Positions 26,101-41,100 of a stretch of 64,000 bases of DNA are shown here, piece after piece. Source of the stretch: Sympetrum striolatum (Eukaryota; Arthropoda; Insecta; Odonata; Libellulidae); NCBI GenBank assembly GCA_947579665.1, contig OX388344.1, forward strand, positions 9,976,346 through 10,040,345, in the 5' to 3' direction. Each line of letters opens with the position of its first letter. Within the stretch, counting starts at the first letter, position 1. The notes beneath the pieces were generated by a model. That model had not been told where the DNA came from. It made no database searches and saw nothing but the letters and a program-made list of their open reading frames with translations. The translations under genes and the position numbers were made by a program.

Positions 26101-29100
26101 CTACATCCCAGAATCTGTGCACATCACTTCTGAGCATGTTTACCATATTATCTTTATATTTTCTAGATGAATGCCTTAGTGTTGAAGATAATCAACATTC
26201 TTTTCTTAGTAAGCATTAAATTTTCCGTATCCCCATTGTTTATTTTCCCATCATCATCTCCATGAAGTACCCCATTCATATTCTTTCTTTGACGAACTTT
26301 TCCTTATATCACCGTCTACAACTAAGAATGGCATTTTCAAGCAATTCTCGCTCTCATACAAAACCCCTAATTGATGCCTCGAATATTAGATGGACTGAAC
26401 ACGGAAGTAACCTGTGACCACTCCATTGAAGACCCTTTCTCTTTCCTCTCTCACCCCCACGGATAAGCTCCCTTTGTTTCCTTGAGAAGGAAGGTATGAA
26501 TGGTACCGATTAACCGTTATGTAGCGAAAATCATTGAAAGCAGACGTAGCACTAAAATGAGAATTTGCCACAGAAACCCTTAGTAATAGATTTAAATGTA
26601 TTATTCACGCATGAGCATTCACGTGCGAATATTAAGAGTGAGTTGTAACAGCCTAAAATTGTTGGCTCATACTTTTTTCCAATGTTGAAACTCTTAATCG
26701 TATTAGCTTTTAAAATTTTTAACGGAGAAGGTTTAAATAAAAGGAATTAAATATTTTCAAGTTCATTTTTCAATTCTTTTTGCACTTGACTTGACTCTGT
26801 GCGACTAGTCCATCTGATTTCATTATACAAAAGAAATATTCGCACTAAAAATATAAAGCGGTTCGTTAAGAGACTACAGGTTAGATAGCAGTGAGTCCAA
26901 AATGATCAGAGCCCTCTGCTGGGTATCTTTTAAGAATATAACTATGTAAAGACAATAATTATTAGATATATTCCTTAGCTTTGATTTACAAGACGAAATA
27001 CGCAACGACTTGATCCTTTTTCTCAACAATCGTGATTTTCACAGCCAGATGGTATATATGGATGGCCTATATTGGCATCATCTTACATATAGTATAAGGT
27101 GCGTAAATATGTAAATTATTTAGATAGTTGAGTGTTTCACACCCTCCGCAATAAGCCTCATGGAGGCTTACGGATAGTTTAATTAAATGTATTTCTTACT
27201 GAATTATTTTTCATAAATCTGCAACACCATTATTATATTTATGATATTAGTGCTCATATCATATGACCATAGTAACATATATATATATAGTCAAATCATC
27301 ATATATTTCAGCATATCTTTTAAGTAGCTTAATAATGTATATTAACTTCATATAATAACGGTTCTGCAAAGAACCTTCCCAGTATTGAGGTCTCTTGGTA
27401 ATTTAGATAGATAGTTAACATCGTAAAAAGTTACATCTTGGATGATCATTTAAGTAAGGAACCTGCAAATCAGACAAATCAAAATTCCATGCTTATATCA
27501 ATGGCGCCCTAACAACTTCGCCACTTTCACAAATTCGTTTTCAATAAAAAGAAGCACCATATTTCCGCTTTGAGGTCCACTATCATCCAATGTTATTTGT
27601 AATAGCAGGTATTATTTTATTATTTCTCCATTTTTATTCTTATTATGTTTTTTCTAATTTTTATTAGTTCTGTTGACCAAATTTACTGTAGTTCATATTC
27701 TCTTAATTATGGTATCATAATTAAGCATGATCTTTATGAAAACGTTCATCCTGCGGGCATGTGGAGCATTAACTGAAATAACCAATTTCATTCTAAATCT
27801 GCATTGATGGAAAATACTATGTTAGGAGGAAATATGAGCTGCCAAAGTAATTCATGTCCAATATTTTATGAAGAAGAGAGAATTATGCTTGAGATTCGAG
27901 CCGATTTAATGAAATATGAATTTAATTCTTTCACTAATAATGCAACACTGCTACTACAGCAGCAAAAGAAATGACTTTTAGCGAGTATTTATAAAATTTA
28001 TAACATCACAAAAGCCTTAAACATGCCAGGCATAAAGAGGAAGACAAAAAGTATGCTCAAAACAGAGAATCTCTTGCTCTTTTCGAGTTATGCTGGTTGG
28101 GTGGTAAATTTTTTATGCTGCTTGCTGTACAAGAAAGAAAATTATGGCAACACTTTCATAGAATGCAAACCATTAATTGTGAACGTCTGAAGCATACTTT
28201 AAATATAATCATGACCTTATTTATGACCTGTTGCCATTCTTGCGGAATGTGCTGGACACTAATGGCAGTCTTATTTTTGGAAATATTTGCAAAAAGAGCT
28301 CAGAATGGTATGCAGGATGGCATCTCTGGTATGATGATGATGTGTACTAGATGATGTATGTCCACATTTGGTTTCCTCTCGTTGAAAAGGCGTGGATCCC
28401 TCTCACGTACACTATTGAGGCTCTTGTGTAACACAAATGGCAATAATCTTTGTCATGAAACAGAATGGGTATCTGATGCCTGCCTTGCAGCTCATACAAC
28501 GCAATCATCCAGGCTGTCCCTATTTGTACAGCTAACTCTTTCACCATCCTCTGCTTATGTCTCCAGAAGGGACCTCATCAACTCCTTATATGCAACATCC
28601 TTATGTGGATGGCCTGCTCTTGATTCTGTCTTTTCGCTATTTAAATGCTACTTCACAACCATTCTATACATTCCTACAAGACATTCCCTTGCATTTCTGT
28701 CTCGAGCCATCCTGATCGTAATTCATGATCTCTGCTTCAATCTAGAACATTGTTTTAGAATGAATCAAACACAACACTTCAGAGCTGCTGTTTTGTCTGG
28801 AATATACTACCAGCTATGTAATTAATTGCTTAACTGTGCCAGTGTTGCCATGGTTTTCTTTGCATCCCTCATTCGTCCAATTTTAAATGTGTTCCTGTTA
28901 AATGGATTTTATGAATTTCTGGACTAAGAATATATTGAGAGCATTTTGTTTTTGTGAAATAAATGTATAAAATTTATAGTTGTAGTACAATGCAGTTATG
29001 TAAAAATTTGTTGTTCAAGTATGATGCAGTGAAACTTGTCATTAGCAGAATCTTTCAGGGCCAATTTTTTTCTTGACAAGATAGTTTTCCACTTAATCAA

Positions 29101-32100
29101 GGGTCTGACTTTTCAAAAAAGATCTTGAAAGCTATATTACACCCATAGCTTGTGTTGCCTTAAAGGTTCATTTGACTCAAATTCTACATATAAACAAAAT
29201 CATAATTATAATTCATTTAGATTGTCCATTGCTTCTGAAATAAGAAAGGTCTATATCTGTATTCCTTCAAGTGCATAAATATGCATTTACATAGGTGATA
29301 TGAATAGATAGAATTTGTTTTCTTTACCTACCTTGGGAGCCAGTATTGACAGAAATCCTGCATTCCAATGCATGGTACCCTGTTTTATTACAAAACCCTA
29401 TTACAATTGGCCGGACATTTTTCCTGATAAGACAGGTTTCCGTTTAACTCAGGTTCCACTTAAATCAGGTTTCACTGTATTTAGAAAGCTGAGAACTGGT
29501 AGTTATATATATAGATATGAAATATACCATCTGAAATGCTTTGTAGTATTTCTATGCATGACTTGCTAACTCTGAATCCTAAACTGATATTTAAGAAGTT
29601 GCATGTACCCAAATTTTACTGTTTTTTTCCAATATCTGAAGGAATGAATGAATAAATTTGTTTGCAGGATGGATGGGCGTGCTTGCAAAATGGTTGTCTT
29701 CTCCACAAGTCCAAATCAAGTCACCTGCTTCAAAGGCACTTGCTAATTTAGAGCCAGATGATTCCTCCACTTACAAAGGTGGAGTTTATCCCTTACATCC
29801 TCTTTACCGGTAATCTCATTTCTTAATGTGAATTTTTTAATTTTAAATTCTGGTATTAATAGTTTATTTAAGTGCTAAGGACTTCAGCCCTTTGGTCAAA
29901 GACTCTTTGAACAAACAGTACACCAAGTATCTCACAAAAACATACGTACATACAGCATATCACTGTACAGGCATCCCTCGTCAACCGCGGCCCTCGAGTA
30001 TCCACGGTTAATTTCTTATACCCAGTCTTCTCAACTGTGGGTTTTTTTCTTGTCAACTGCAGTCTACAAGTCAACCAACTTGACAGTCCGCAATGTAAAT
30101 TCAATTATAGTTGGTGCCCAATATTTTACCAAGCTTCGCCGAGTGCTGAATCAGAATTAATTTTACTTGGTATGCTTATACGACCATTTTTGGCATTTCT
30201 CATCCAATCATAAGATCTATTACTTAAGGGCATTGGATACCTCGCTCGAAAAAGTGTTTTTGGACAGTTGGAGTTTAGGTGGCTACGTAGGTATTAATGA
30301 AAATAATTTATCCACGTTACACCATTTGACAGTTAAAAGCTGAAGCCTCACCCTAAGCGTTTGTTCAAGTACACAATTGTAAGCATATCGCATTTAAACA
30401 TTCTTAAGAATCGATTATTTTCTTTCAAGTGGTGCTCTGCTATGAGAGGCGATACAAAAATTAACTATCGTTCCAGACAAAGCTGCATTCTTTATCTTTG
30501 AATGGAAATATATAAAGAGATCGTAAGTATGACACAATTGCTGTAATCGCCAAACACACGAAGATGTTTAGCGCATTTTAAGGAAGAAGCTTTACTGGAG
30601 GAAAGGCACTGCAGTCAAGACTAAAGGTAGACTCCTCAAACCACTACTCCCCACTCTTCTCACTCCATTAACAACTGTGGGCCTCGGTGTGATCAGAAGA
30701 AAGGGAAGAGACAAAGGGATTATAAGGGTATGGTCTCTGCCTGGGCAGCACGTGGATTTCAACTCCAAGAGAAAACGGATTTACTTCGTCCAAAGGGAAG
30801 AAGCCTCCTCGCAAGGAAAAGTTCTTTTTCTGCGTTACATCCTTTCGGGATACATTGATATAAATAAAACTTGGTTGCTAAATACTCCAACAAAATTCGA
30901 ATTTTTTTTAAATCTTCGTATATTTGTCCGGGAGCTTGTTCACAGCCCCAAAAAAAAGCTCTCAGAAACCAGAGGTCGACTAATATTCCAAACATAAAAT
31001 TTAACTCTTTACCACCGATGTTACTTAGCGTTTTCGATGTTACTTAGCGTTTTCGATGTTACTTAGCGTTAGTCAGGCCTCACCTTGAGTATGCATGTAG
31101 TGTATGGGACCCCGCCGAGAAATGTCATATTCGGGATTTAGAAAAAGTACAACGAAAGGCGATATGATTTGTAAGAAATTGCTACGATAAAACAGCGAGT
31201 GTCACTCAGATGCTACAGGACGCGGGATGGGAATCATTAGAAGATAGAAGAAAAATTCAAAGGATAAATTTATTAAATAAGTTCAGAGAAATTAAGTTTT
31301 CAGATGATGTAACCGATATAATGCGACCCCCCTGTTATATGGGCCGTTCTGATACTGCCCAAAAGATTAGGGAAATAGATGCTAGAACGAATCATTTCAA
31401 AAATTCATTTTTTCTGCAAAGTATTCGCGTTCGTAATTGATTTCTATCTTGCTTAATTCATAGGTAGAATGTATTTTGCTTGGACAACTTCTTGATTTCT
31501 ATCTTGCTTAATTCATGGGTTGAATGTATTTTGCTTTGACAACTTCTTAGTTAATTTATCTAGTATTGTTACTATGTACCACATTCTCTTTTGTGGTAAT
31601 TAGATTTTTAAATCTCTAGTCCAACTTAGGAATTTAAGTCACGGAAATGAAGTTTTGTTTTTGGTGATTAAACTGTATATACATCAGTACATTATTACTG
31701 TAGTATTAAGTTTCTTTTAAAAACCCTCCTTATGTCGAAACACAGGTACTTATTTAGACTTGCTTTAACCTCATATAATACTATGCTTAGATAATTTGCT
31801 TTTATATAATGATTATTTTTAAATTTGAAGGTGAACTAACATTGTTTTCTAATTTTTTATAATAGGAATCAGGCAGAGGAAAACATCAAAGCAGATGTGA
31901 TATTTATCCATGGTTTATTGGGAGGTGTGTTCTGGACATGGAGACTTAGGGATAAGATGAAAATTGATTTCTCATACTCTCAAAATGAAGAAGATCTGGG
32001 TACAAAAATAGAAAAGAGTGAGGGAATGTTGGTTCAGTTATACAAAATAATTAATGATAGACTTTTCAAGTTCCGCTATCATAGTGAAGGTCGAGTAGTG

Positions 32101-35100
32101 CATACGGATTGTCCTGTTTTGGAAAGAAGAAGCAAGAGTGATCAAAGACTGGATATGTCAGCCTGTGAAAATAACAAATGTCCATGCTGTCCTGAGAAAG
32201 ATGTCACAAAATGTTGGCCCATAGATTGGCTCTCCAAAGATCTTCCAAACTTACGAGTTATTGGTTTGAACTATGACACGTTTATTTCTCTCTGGATGCC
32301 TGTTTGTCCCGAAGAAACACTGCAGTAAGTACATTTACGTAAGGTGTGAGAGAAAAGTAATAAGACTGCGCACAAATTAGATTGCGATGTTCGTTACATC
32401 AATCACCGCCATTGACTTATAGTTTCCACATTAGATGCATGACTGTTTGAAATTGAGATGGGTTAAAAAATAGGACCATGATAAGTTGTATGTTAACAAC
32501 AAAGTTGTATGTTACAAGCAAAAAAAACATAAATGTTGTTCTTAATTAGAGCATTTCATCTTCTTTGGTCTCTCTGACCTTGGACAGGTTTCTAAGAAAC
32601 TGTTGCCTCCACAGCATTCTGTTTTGGGCATCTCTCTTCATCTCTTCTTCCTTCTTTGATGTTTGACAGCATTCCATACTCCCTCCCTTCCCTTCTATTT
32701 CCCCTTCAATTATCACTATCTGTATCCCTCCTTAAAATATGATCCAGTTTACCTTCCTTCTTTATTTTAGAACGCTTCTTTCTCCCCCAAATCCTCCTCT
32801 TCATTCCTAATTTTATCTCTCCAGCTAATCTTTGCCAGACCCACGTTTCAAAGCTTTCTCTATACTTTTCACTACTTCAAAGTCCACATTTCAGCTCCAT
32901 AGTACAATGCTCCATATGAAGCATTTTGCGAATCTTTTCCTAATAGCAACGTTGATTTTCTTTGCTGTTAGCAGTATCTTAATTTTATTAAATAATATAT
33001 TTTCTTGGCCTATTCTACCTTTAATTTTTGCTTTACAGTCACCATTTTGTTCAATAAAACTCCCCAAATATTTGAAGGAACTTACTTGTGTTAGCTTTTC
33101 TTCTGCTAACGATATATTTAAGAGTCCTTCTGTCTTAGCTATTCTCATTACTTTTGTTTTCTTTCTATTTATTCTCATTCCATATTCTTTACTCTTCCTC
33201 CAATTTTTTTCCATAATATCTTGAAGTTCTTCTTGATTCTGTGCTATTTGCTCATCTGCTTATTTGATGGATTCTCATTCTTCCAGCATTTATCCCGTCT
33301 TCCAGTGCTTCTGCCTGTAGTTTGTCTGTGTACAAGTTGAACAAACATGGTGAAAGACAACATTCCTGCCTGACTCCTCTTTCTATGTTAGTTTCCTCTT
33401 TCCAGTTCTATTTTCTGATGGATGTACATTTGCTTTATTAATCTTTTGTCTTTCTATGCCTTTCTCTCCCAAGATACTCAACCCCACCTTACCCTGTCAA
33501 AAGCTTTTTCATGGTCAATCAAGCAGACACTCATCTCTCTCTTACACCCACTCCAATAACATCCTGATACATCCAATTGCATCTCTCGTTCCTCTTTCCT
33601 TTTGGAATCCAAATTGGTCTTCCTCTAGGTTTTCTTCCATCATTCTTCTCATTATTTCTAGTATAAAATTAGATTTAGCTGTTCCCACATGTGAAGTAAG
33701 ATTTATAGTTTTGTATTCTTAACGTTCCTGAGCAGAATACTGAGCTATATAAGTATTATTTCACGTGTGAGAAGGAAAAGCTTTTGGTGACTAAATTATT
33801 TAACAGAACTAAAAACTGGAAATAGAACATTCCAAATTGTGCCTAGAAAGTTAGGATGAGCAAAGTCCAAACCAAATGTATTCTCATCTTATATTTACTA
33901 TTTTATGCCTGTCAGGGAATCCATAAAGAATTTGAGATACAAGGACAAGCTGATGAGTTTTATTAGGATGTCAATTATAAGAAAAGGGTGGCTTGAGCTT
34001 GAACTTGTGCTTGAACAGCAGTGATGCTCTAATGAACATGACTCACTTCATAGCTGTTCAATGACAACCTTGTCAAGAATGAATTCTTGATTTGAAAATA
34101 GAAATTTGATTGTCTAATTACTTCTCTGCCATACCTCAATCTCAACACTTGCAGTTATAATGTTAAGGGATCTCCTGTAAAATTATCTTCCAATATTTAG
34201 AATTAAATGAGAGAGGATTTAAATATGGTTAACAAAAACATCTTTGAATATCTGACTATATTTAGGCAACTAAACTCTTTCTTCTAATTGTGATTTTTGA
34301 AGGATTCAAGTATGTTTATATAACAACAAAACAGGTCATCCTTTTAAAAATTGTCTCTGTTGAGGAAATTGTAATTTTGATTTGTAAGATATAAGTTATG
34401 CCTCATTATTTTTGTTTTTAATATTTGGAAATGCCCTATGTCAGTGCTATCATTCCCATATAAAGAGGGGTGGTAGGGTTATCTAAAAATGAAGTATTTT
34501 AGCATTTGAAAGAATATGTCAAGCTCTAAAATTTGGATTGTATGTGAAATACTTCTTACCATTCTCTAGCACGAGTCTTGAGCAGCGTAGTTCAGAATTT
34601 ATCGAGAAGTTGAAGGCATGTGGCATCGGGAGTAGACCTATCATATGGGTGGCGCACTCGATGGGAGGACTGATAGTTAAAAATATATTGGTTAAAGGTA
34701 GGAATGTTTCTTAGACTTAAGTCAAGTTGTTACGACTTCTGCTATTTTGTTTTGAAATTAATTATTCTACATTTAAACTCTAATTCAGTGGTGTAATCTT
34801 ATTTCTATTTCAGGTGGGAGAGTATGTATGAATATTCAAGGCATTTTTACTTACTCGAAAAACATATGGAATAGATATTTTAGATTTTCTTTTAACAATG
34901 ACTAAAACTAAGTTTCCAAATCTGTTACTCATTTTGCCATACTTATAACAAAAGTAATTAATTACCTTACTGAACATTGATTGAAACATCTAGTTTTCCT
35001 AGTTTAAAATAATTCATATCATGAATGATTATATGGTCGCCATAGTCTTATTTCTAGTTTGGAGACTAAATTAACTAATAATCTATGACCATGAGAAGAA

Positions 35101-38100
35101 TTAGTATTAAGTTATAATATTAATATATTACGTTGTGATATATTATTAATTTTAGTTATTATTCAAATGATCCTTTAAGCCTTGTTTTTGTGTTGTTAAA
35201 ATATTGATGATTATAACTCATTGTAGCTCTCAACAGCAGTGACAAGGATACACAGAGCTTAAGTAAAAACACTAAGGGCATAGTGTTTTACAGTGTGCCC
35301 CATAATGGCTCACGAATTGCCGACTTGAAACAAGGCACCAGAATGCTTCTACTCCCTTCAAATGAAGTCAAGGAACTTGGCCATAGTTAGTATATCATTT
35401 GATCCTTTTTTGCTTCAGAATGGCTATTTTTAAATTGATGTGTCCTTGCATAACTTTACAAAATGAATAAGTATATATCTTAAAGAGAAACGCTTCATTG
35501 CTTCCACACAAGATTTGTATTCAATTTGTTAGGGAAACAAGAGAAATAAAAATCTCTTGTGGAAGCTACATAGCTATTGTCTTTAAGATACAAATTGATA
35601 TTAAATTTATAAAAAATAATATTAGTATATATGTTTGTATCAATTTTGCATGTTTGTTCATAGATTTGGATTATACTACAATTATGAAATCAGTTTCCCT
35701 TGTTGTATTGAGATGATGGTGTACTAAAATAGTCCATCAGATTCCCTGAAATACACAGCTAATAAAAAATACTGATAGAGAGACTCAGCCTGTTGTGGCT
35801 GAAGATTATGTAAAGCTTTAAAGAGTTAAAAAATACCCTCTGAAGGATCTTTAGAGAGATGGTATTTTTAGGTCAGAATAAATGGTACATCTAGTGAAGA
35901 TGTGTGAAATATGTAAATAAATCCATGACCCATTGCATACATACAGGTATATACAGTGGAAGTCCATTATGACGAGAGCTGACAAAAATCGGAAAAGGGC
36001 TTGTTATAGCCTATTTCTAACGCTAAGTGCAACTAAATTGTCCTCTTGAATCCAAGAGAAGCAGCAGAATAGAACTGTAGAGTTTTTAATCCTTACGCTA
36101 ATGCTTCATAATGCGTAAAAAATACCATATTTACTCGAAAATAACATGCGTTAGATTTGATGGAAAACTAGTTCGGGTACAATACTACTTGTTGGCATGT
36201 CCCATAGAGTGGAGCCAGCCGCATCCTAGGATCACCCTGGTTCCATAGAACTCTTAAAACGTTCCATCAATCCGCTATCAGTGTTTGGACTGTATCCTTG
36301 TGTTTATACTGTATCGATGTTTGTAATACATACGAAACTGTAGGCCGACAGATTTAAATTGAAATGGAATTGGCTAGCCCATCAAACTTTTTAAAGGAAC
36401 GATTTTGAATTGGCACTTAGGTAAGACTTTCGGCATAGACGACTACCGAAATTTTGTACACGTGTATTAATTTATGCATATATTAGCATACGCATGTATA
36501 ATACAGACGTATGCAGTGACTGGCATGACTGCATATCTTAAGGGGCACATTACATTAGCAGACAAATTATTTTTAAATATCCAATGTTCGATTGTCACGG
36601 TGCCCATAACATATGATGGTGCATTATTTTCGAGTTAACACATAATTTTATCGATTAATACATTATAACGAAACTTTGTCTGCTAAAATAAAATGTGGAA
36701 AATTATTGCTCAATAATAGTTGAAAAATAATTGTGTCTTTATTATTATTATTATAAAATGCTACAAGTGGACTAATAGTCTGGTGGCAACACGTATCACA
36801 TATACAGTTGTACCATGGTTAACTACGTTAATCTGTTCCAGGATAATCTTTGTTAACCAAAACCACCATTATCCAAGGCGCGATTTTCCACAGGTATAAT
36901 AATGGTAATGGATTACCGTATTTCCCGGCGTCGAGGACGTACCCCAGTTTTTGAAAGCAACATTTAAAGTTTTGTTTGGATTAAAAAGCAAGAGTGCTAT
37001 GTAGGTGATTCATGTCGGTAACATCAGTACCAGGAATCGATTGCGGTTTTTCTACACATTTCATTTTAATGAGGTGAAATGCAGTAAAGATTCGGTAAAT
37101 GTGTAGTGCAGATAACCTTCCTTTAGTATTTGCATTGACTTAAGAAAAACATAACCTTCGGTGTCAAAGACGCACTGCAATTTCGAGAAACTTATTTCAG
37201 GTAAGAAACTGCATCCTTGATGCCAGGAAAAATGGTAATTCTTTCTGGCTCCTCTCCACACCCATGGTGCATGTCAAATAGGCAGATACAATTCATTTAA
37301 ATGTCATAAAAATGTGGTAAATATAATTTATTCATTTATATTTGCTACAAAAATGTATCATTAATAAAATAAGTAGTTCATACTATAGTTTTTAAATGTC
37401 AATTTTCATCAGATGGACAATTTGGCTCACCCCGGAGTTTATTAATTGATGGGCCTGTAAAAAACATGTCTAGGGTGGTTTGCCTTTTCCTCTATTTTAT
37501 AATGTTTTTGAAATACTGCATGGACTTTTCATTAAATAGATCTGCAGTTCGTATAACCTCAGATTTGTTTGGATTTCATTTCATAGCAACATGTTGAACT
37601 TCCTCTCACTTTTCCAAAACATTTTTGATTTCAGCAGTCGAAATTTTTTCTTTCTCTACGTCCTCATCTTCAAATGGAAGATTGCACATTGCTGCTTGTA
37701 AAGTTCTTTCAGCTCGTCAGTTGTCAGTTCTTGGTCATGCTCCTCAAGTAATTCTTCAACATCTTCTTTGTCTACTTCCAACTTGAGATCTTGAGCAGTT
37801 GCCACAATATCCTTTACCAAGTTTTGTCCTTCATCTGAAGATTCTTCATTACCAAAGGAAGGACAGTTTCCTCCATGATGTATTGAGACATTTCATTGTT
37901 ACTTTTTGCCAAGCCTTTAAAATTAACCTAACTGCAATGACAATATTGAATTATTCTTTCCAAAGTTTTCTTATGGTCATGTTGGTAGCCTCACATATTT
38001 CAAAGCACCTTGTAAAAAGTGCTCTTGTGTAAATTGTTTTGAAATTTGCAATTACTAGCTGATCCATAGGCTGTATCAAAGATGTAGTCTTGGGAGGAAG

Positions 38101-41100
38101 AAAGATCACCTTAATAAAATCGAATTGCTCGGATAGCTCTTCTTGTATTACCGTTGGATGGCCAGTTGCATTGACCACGGTTGAAATGGTTTTTAGAGGC
38201 AGATTGTTTTGCTCAAGGTAGGCTTTGACAGTGGGTCCAAACGCTTCGTGAATCCAGTCCCTCAATTCTCTTCTTGTGACCCAGGCTTTGCTGTTGGACT
38301 TCCACAAGACACCAAGATTGAATTTAGAGACACTGAACTTCTTAAATGCTCAGGGATTCTCTGAGTGGTATATCAACATTGGTTTTACTTTGCAGTCTCC
38401 ACTTGTATTTGCTGATAAAAGCAATCTTAATCTATCGTTTATTGGTTTATGTCCAGGAAGTGATTTTTCTTCTTTTGTCACAAATGTCCTTCTGGGCATT
38501 TTCTTCCAAAGTAACCCAGTCTCATCACAATTGAAGACTTGTTGAGCTACCTCTTCTTTATTCTCCTTCTTCTATAATTCTTGTAAAGTCATTGACAAAT
38601 TTATCTGCTGCTGCTTTGTCAGCACTAGCTCCCTCTCCCTGTTTACGAGGGACATCTGAAAAGTTTCTGACCTGAACATGAAAATGGCAGCACTCGTTAA
38701 TAAAAGCTAGTGAATTTCGTTGTTCTTCTGTTGACAGTACTCACCAGTTACTCACCAAAGTTTCAGCCATTTTGGACGTGCAGTTGTTATGTAGCTGTCA
38801 GTATATTTATATCGCCTACATACATAACTGTTTTAGTATCCGTATAACCATTAAACTTGGTTGGCAAATTGTTGATGTATAGCAGGACCAATATTGAACC
38901 TTGGGGAACCCCTTTGGTTATTAATTTGGGAGCTGATTCAAAAGCATTTACTTCTTTCACGATGATTACCTTCTCCTCCTCTAATGCCGATTCGTTTACA
39001 CGTAATTATATAAAATGATCTACAGATTTGAAGACTCTATCAAAGACAGCTGTGTTCCTTCTACTACTTTTAATTAATACTCATGAATATTATAATATTT
39101 CAGTCTTCTACTTTTGGGTATTATTACTAAATTACAATGCCGTATCAATTCCTCCTCCATTAAAGGGATGCTTTGTGAGCATGGCACTCCACATAGTGGC
39201 GCTCCACACTAATAGTGGCACCAACCACTACCAGAGGTCCTCATTGAGGAAGCCGGCTCACAAAGCAGTGTTTTGAGGAACCAAACGGAAATGGCAAGGA
39301 AAAGGGAAGAAAGGTAATGTTGCAGGTAAAAGAGTGGACCTGAAAAAACCCAAGGATAAACAGAAGTGAAAAATAGTGACATAACTAGGACTCGAGCCCA
39401 GGTCTCCCATTTTCTTGACAGGTATTCTAGCCGCTAAATTACTGTGTTGCATCAATCCCACCTCTGTTAAAACATTCAATGGTAGAGGAATAAAACAGGA
39501 CTTTTGCTTCGAATCAATCTCTCATTATGGAAGGTTATCAAAAAGTTTATTCCCAAATAGTGGATTTCATTATTTTTTTAAAATTTTTCAAGTAAGCTCT
39601 TCATGTATGTACTCCTTCCTGATAAGACAGATTACTTGAACTGGGGATATCCAAAAGAGTTCATATGCTAATTCTCTCAAGCTATTGATGGCTACAAACT
39701 ATGCCCAGTATTATATGTCGAGGAATTTTAAATATTCTTCCTTAAAACCAATGAATCAATCCCTGTAAATAATAAATAGGCACAATCTTTAACATAGTGT
39801 TGATGCTGTATTTGATGAGATAGACATTTTTAACCCAGTATGTGGATGAAAATCATAGATACCTTAGTAAATAAAGGTATTTTAGTGCTTTCTCTGTATA
39901 CGTAGTATAAAGAAAGTATTGTATTTGCAAGAATAATCGACCTCCAGGTTTCAACGGAAATAGATGTTTCTGGGCCCATAGAGTTCGTTTTCGCTATTTT
40001 CCCGAACATCTCTGTCTGTGGTAAAAAAGTTTGTGGGAGCTCTATCTTAAAAAGTAATTATCCGATAATTTCCAAAATTCATATTTAGTATTTTCCTAAC
40101 AATGCCAAGAGTTGATTAGTTTTTGATGAATATCACTCAACCGGAAGTTACGGTTTATCCGGAACAAAGGTTTGTTTCTTAAATATCTCTGTCAGAATGC
40201 AATTTAGGTATATACAATTATTTACAAAAGTTATAGATAATGTACTTTACTACAACTATTGTATGAAACATTTTTTCGTAACACTGATTGTTTAGGAGTT
40301 ATTCTTCAATAATGGTTAACTGGAAGTTGTTGTTTACCCAGAAATGGAAGTTTTTCATACATATCTCTGTCAGAATTCAGTGTATGTATATACAATTATG
40401 TACAAAAGTTATAGATAATGTTTTTTACTAAAACTTTTGTATGAAACATTTTCCTGTAACACTTATTGTTTTGGAGTTATTTACATATTACCGGCATAGG
40501 CTTCTGTTATCAATAAATATGGAGAAAGTCATGTGTTGGCCACATCAGATTTTTTTTTCTTGGGTGAGATTCCGAGGCATACAGAGACTAACCCTAATGA
40601 ATAAACAGGTAACTCAGAAAGCTTTTAAGCAACTTTCAAAACAAATAATGATCTGAAATGCTGTGCATGGGTTGATATAACATTTACTTTACAGTCTATG
40701 TAAAGACATTATTCTGAATGATTTAGTTTTTGACAACTGTTAATCAAAATTCTACTATAAGGAACATCTATTGGACAACTTAGTTGACCTATGGAGATAA
40801 GAATTGCTACTCAGTATGATGATTAAGGATGAGGCATTTGGAAGTATAAGAATTGGGCTAATTTAAAAGTGGGGTTCAATTCAGCCTCTGTATCACAGTA
40901 ATACCTTAAATATGGGAAAGTAATGTTTGGAACTTTAGTGGCCTAATGTTTTACTACTACTTTTTAGTGTGAATTTTTTTAGTGAGCTTGTGCTTAGCAG
41001 GTAGCAGTTTACTCATAAACTATAAAGATAACTTTAAACATCCTTTTTATAGTATATTTTCTTTATTGAAAACAGGTATTTGGTACATTTTCAAGGTTAA

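Noticed and set aside
30677..30997. 106-aa + strand ORF in SERAC1 intron 8
   Set aside because: No recognisable family and it overlaps the MITE-family fragment at its end; no sign of selection visible by eye.
32832..33722. + strand ORFs of 130 and 88 aa
   Set aside because: Antisense to the minus-strand RTE-like LINE, whose motifs are clear.
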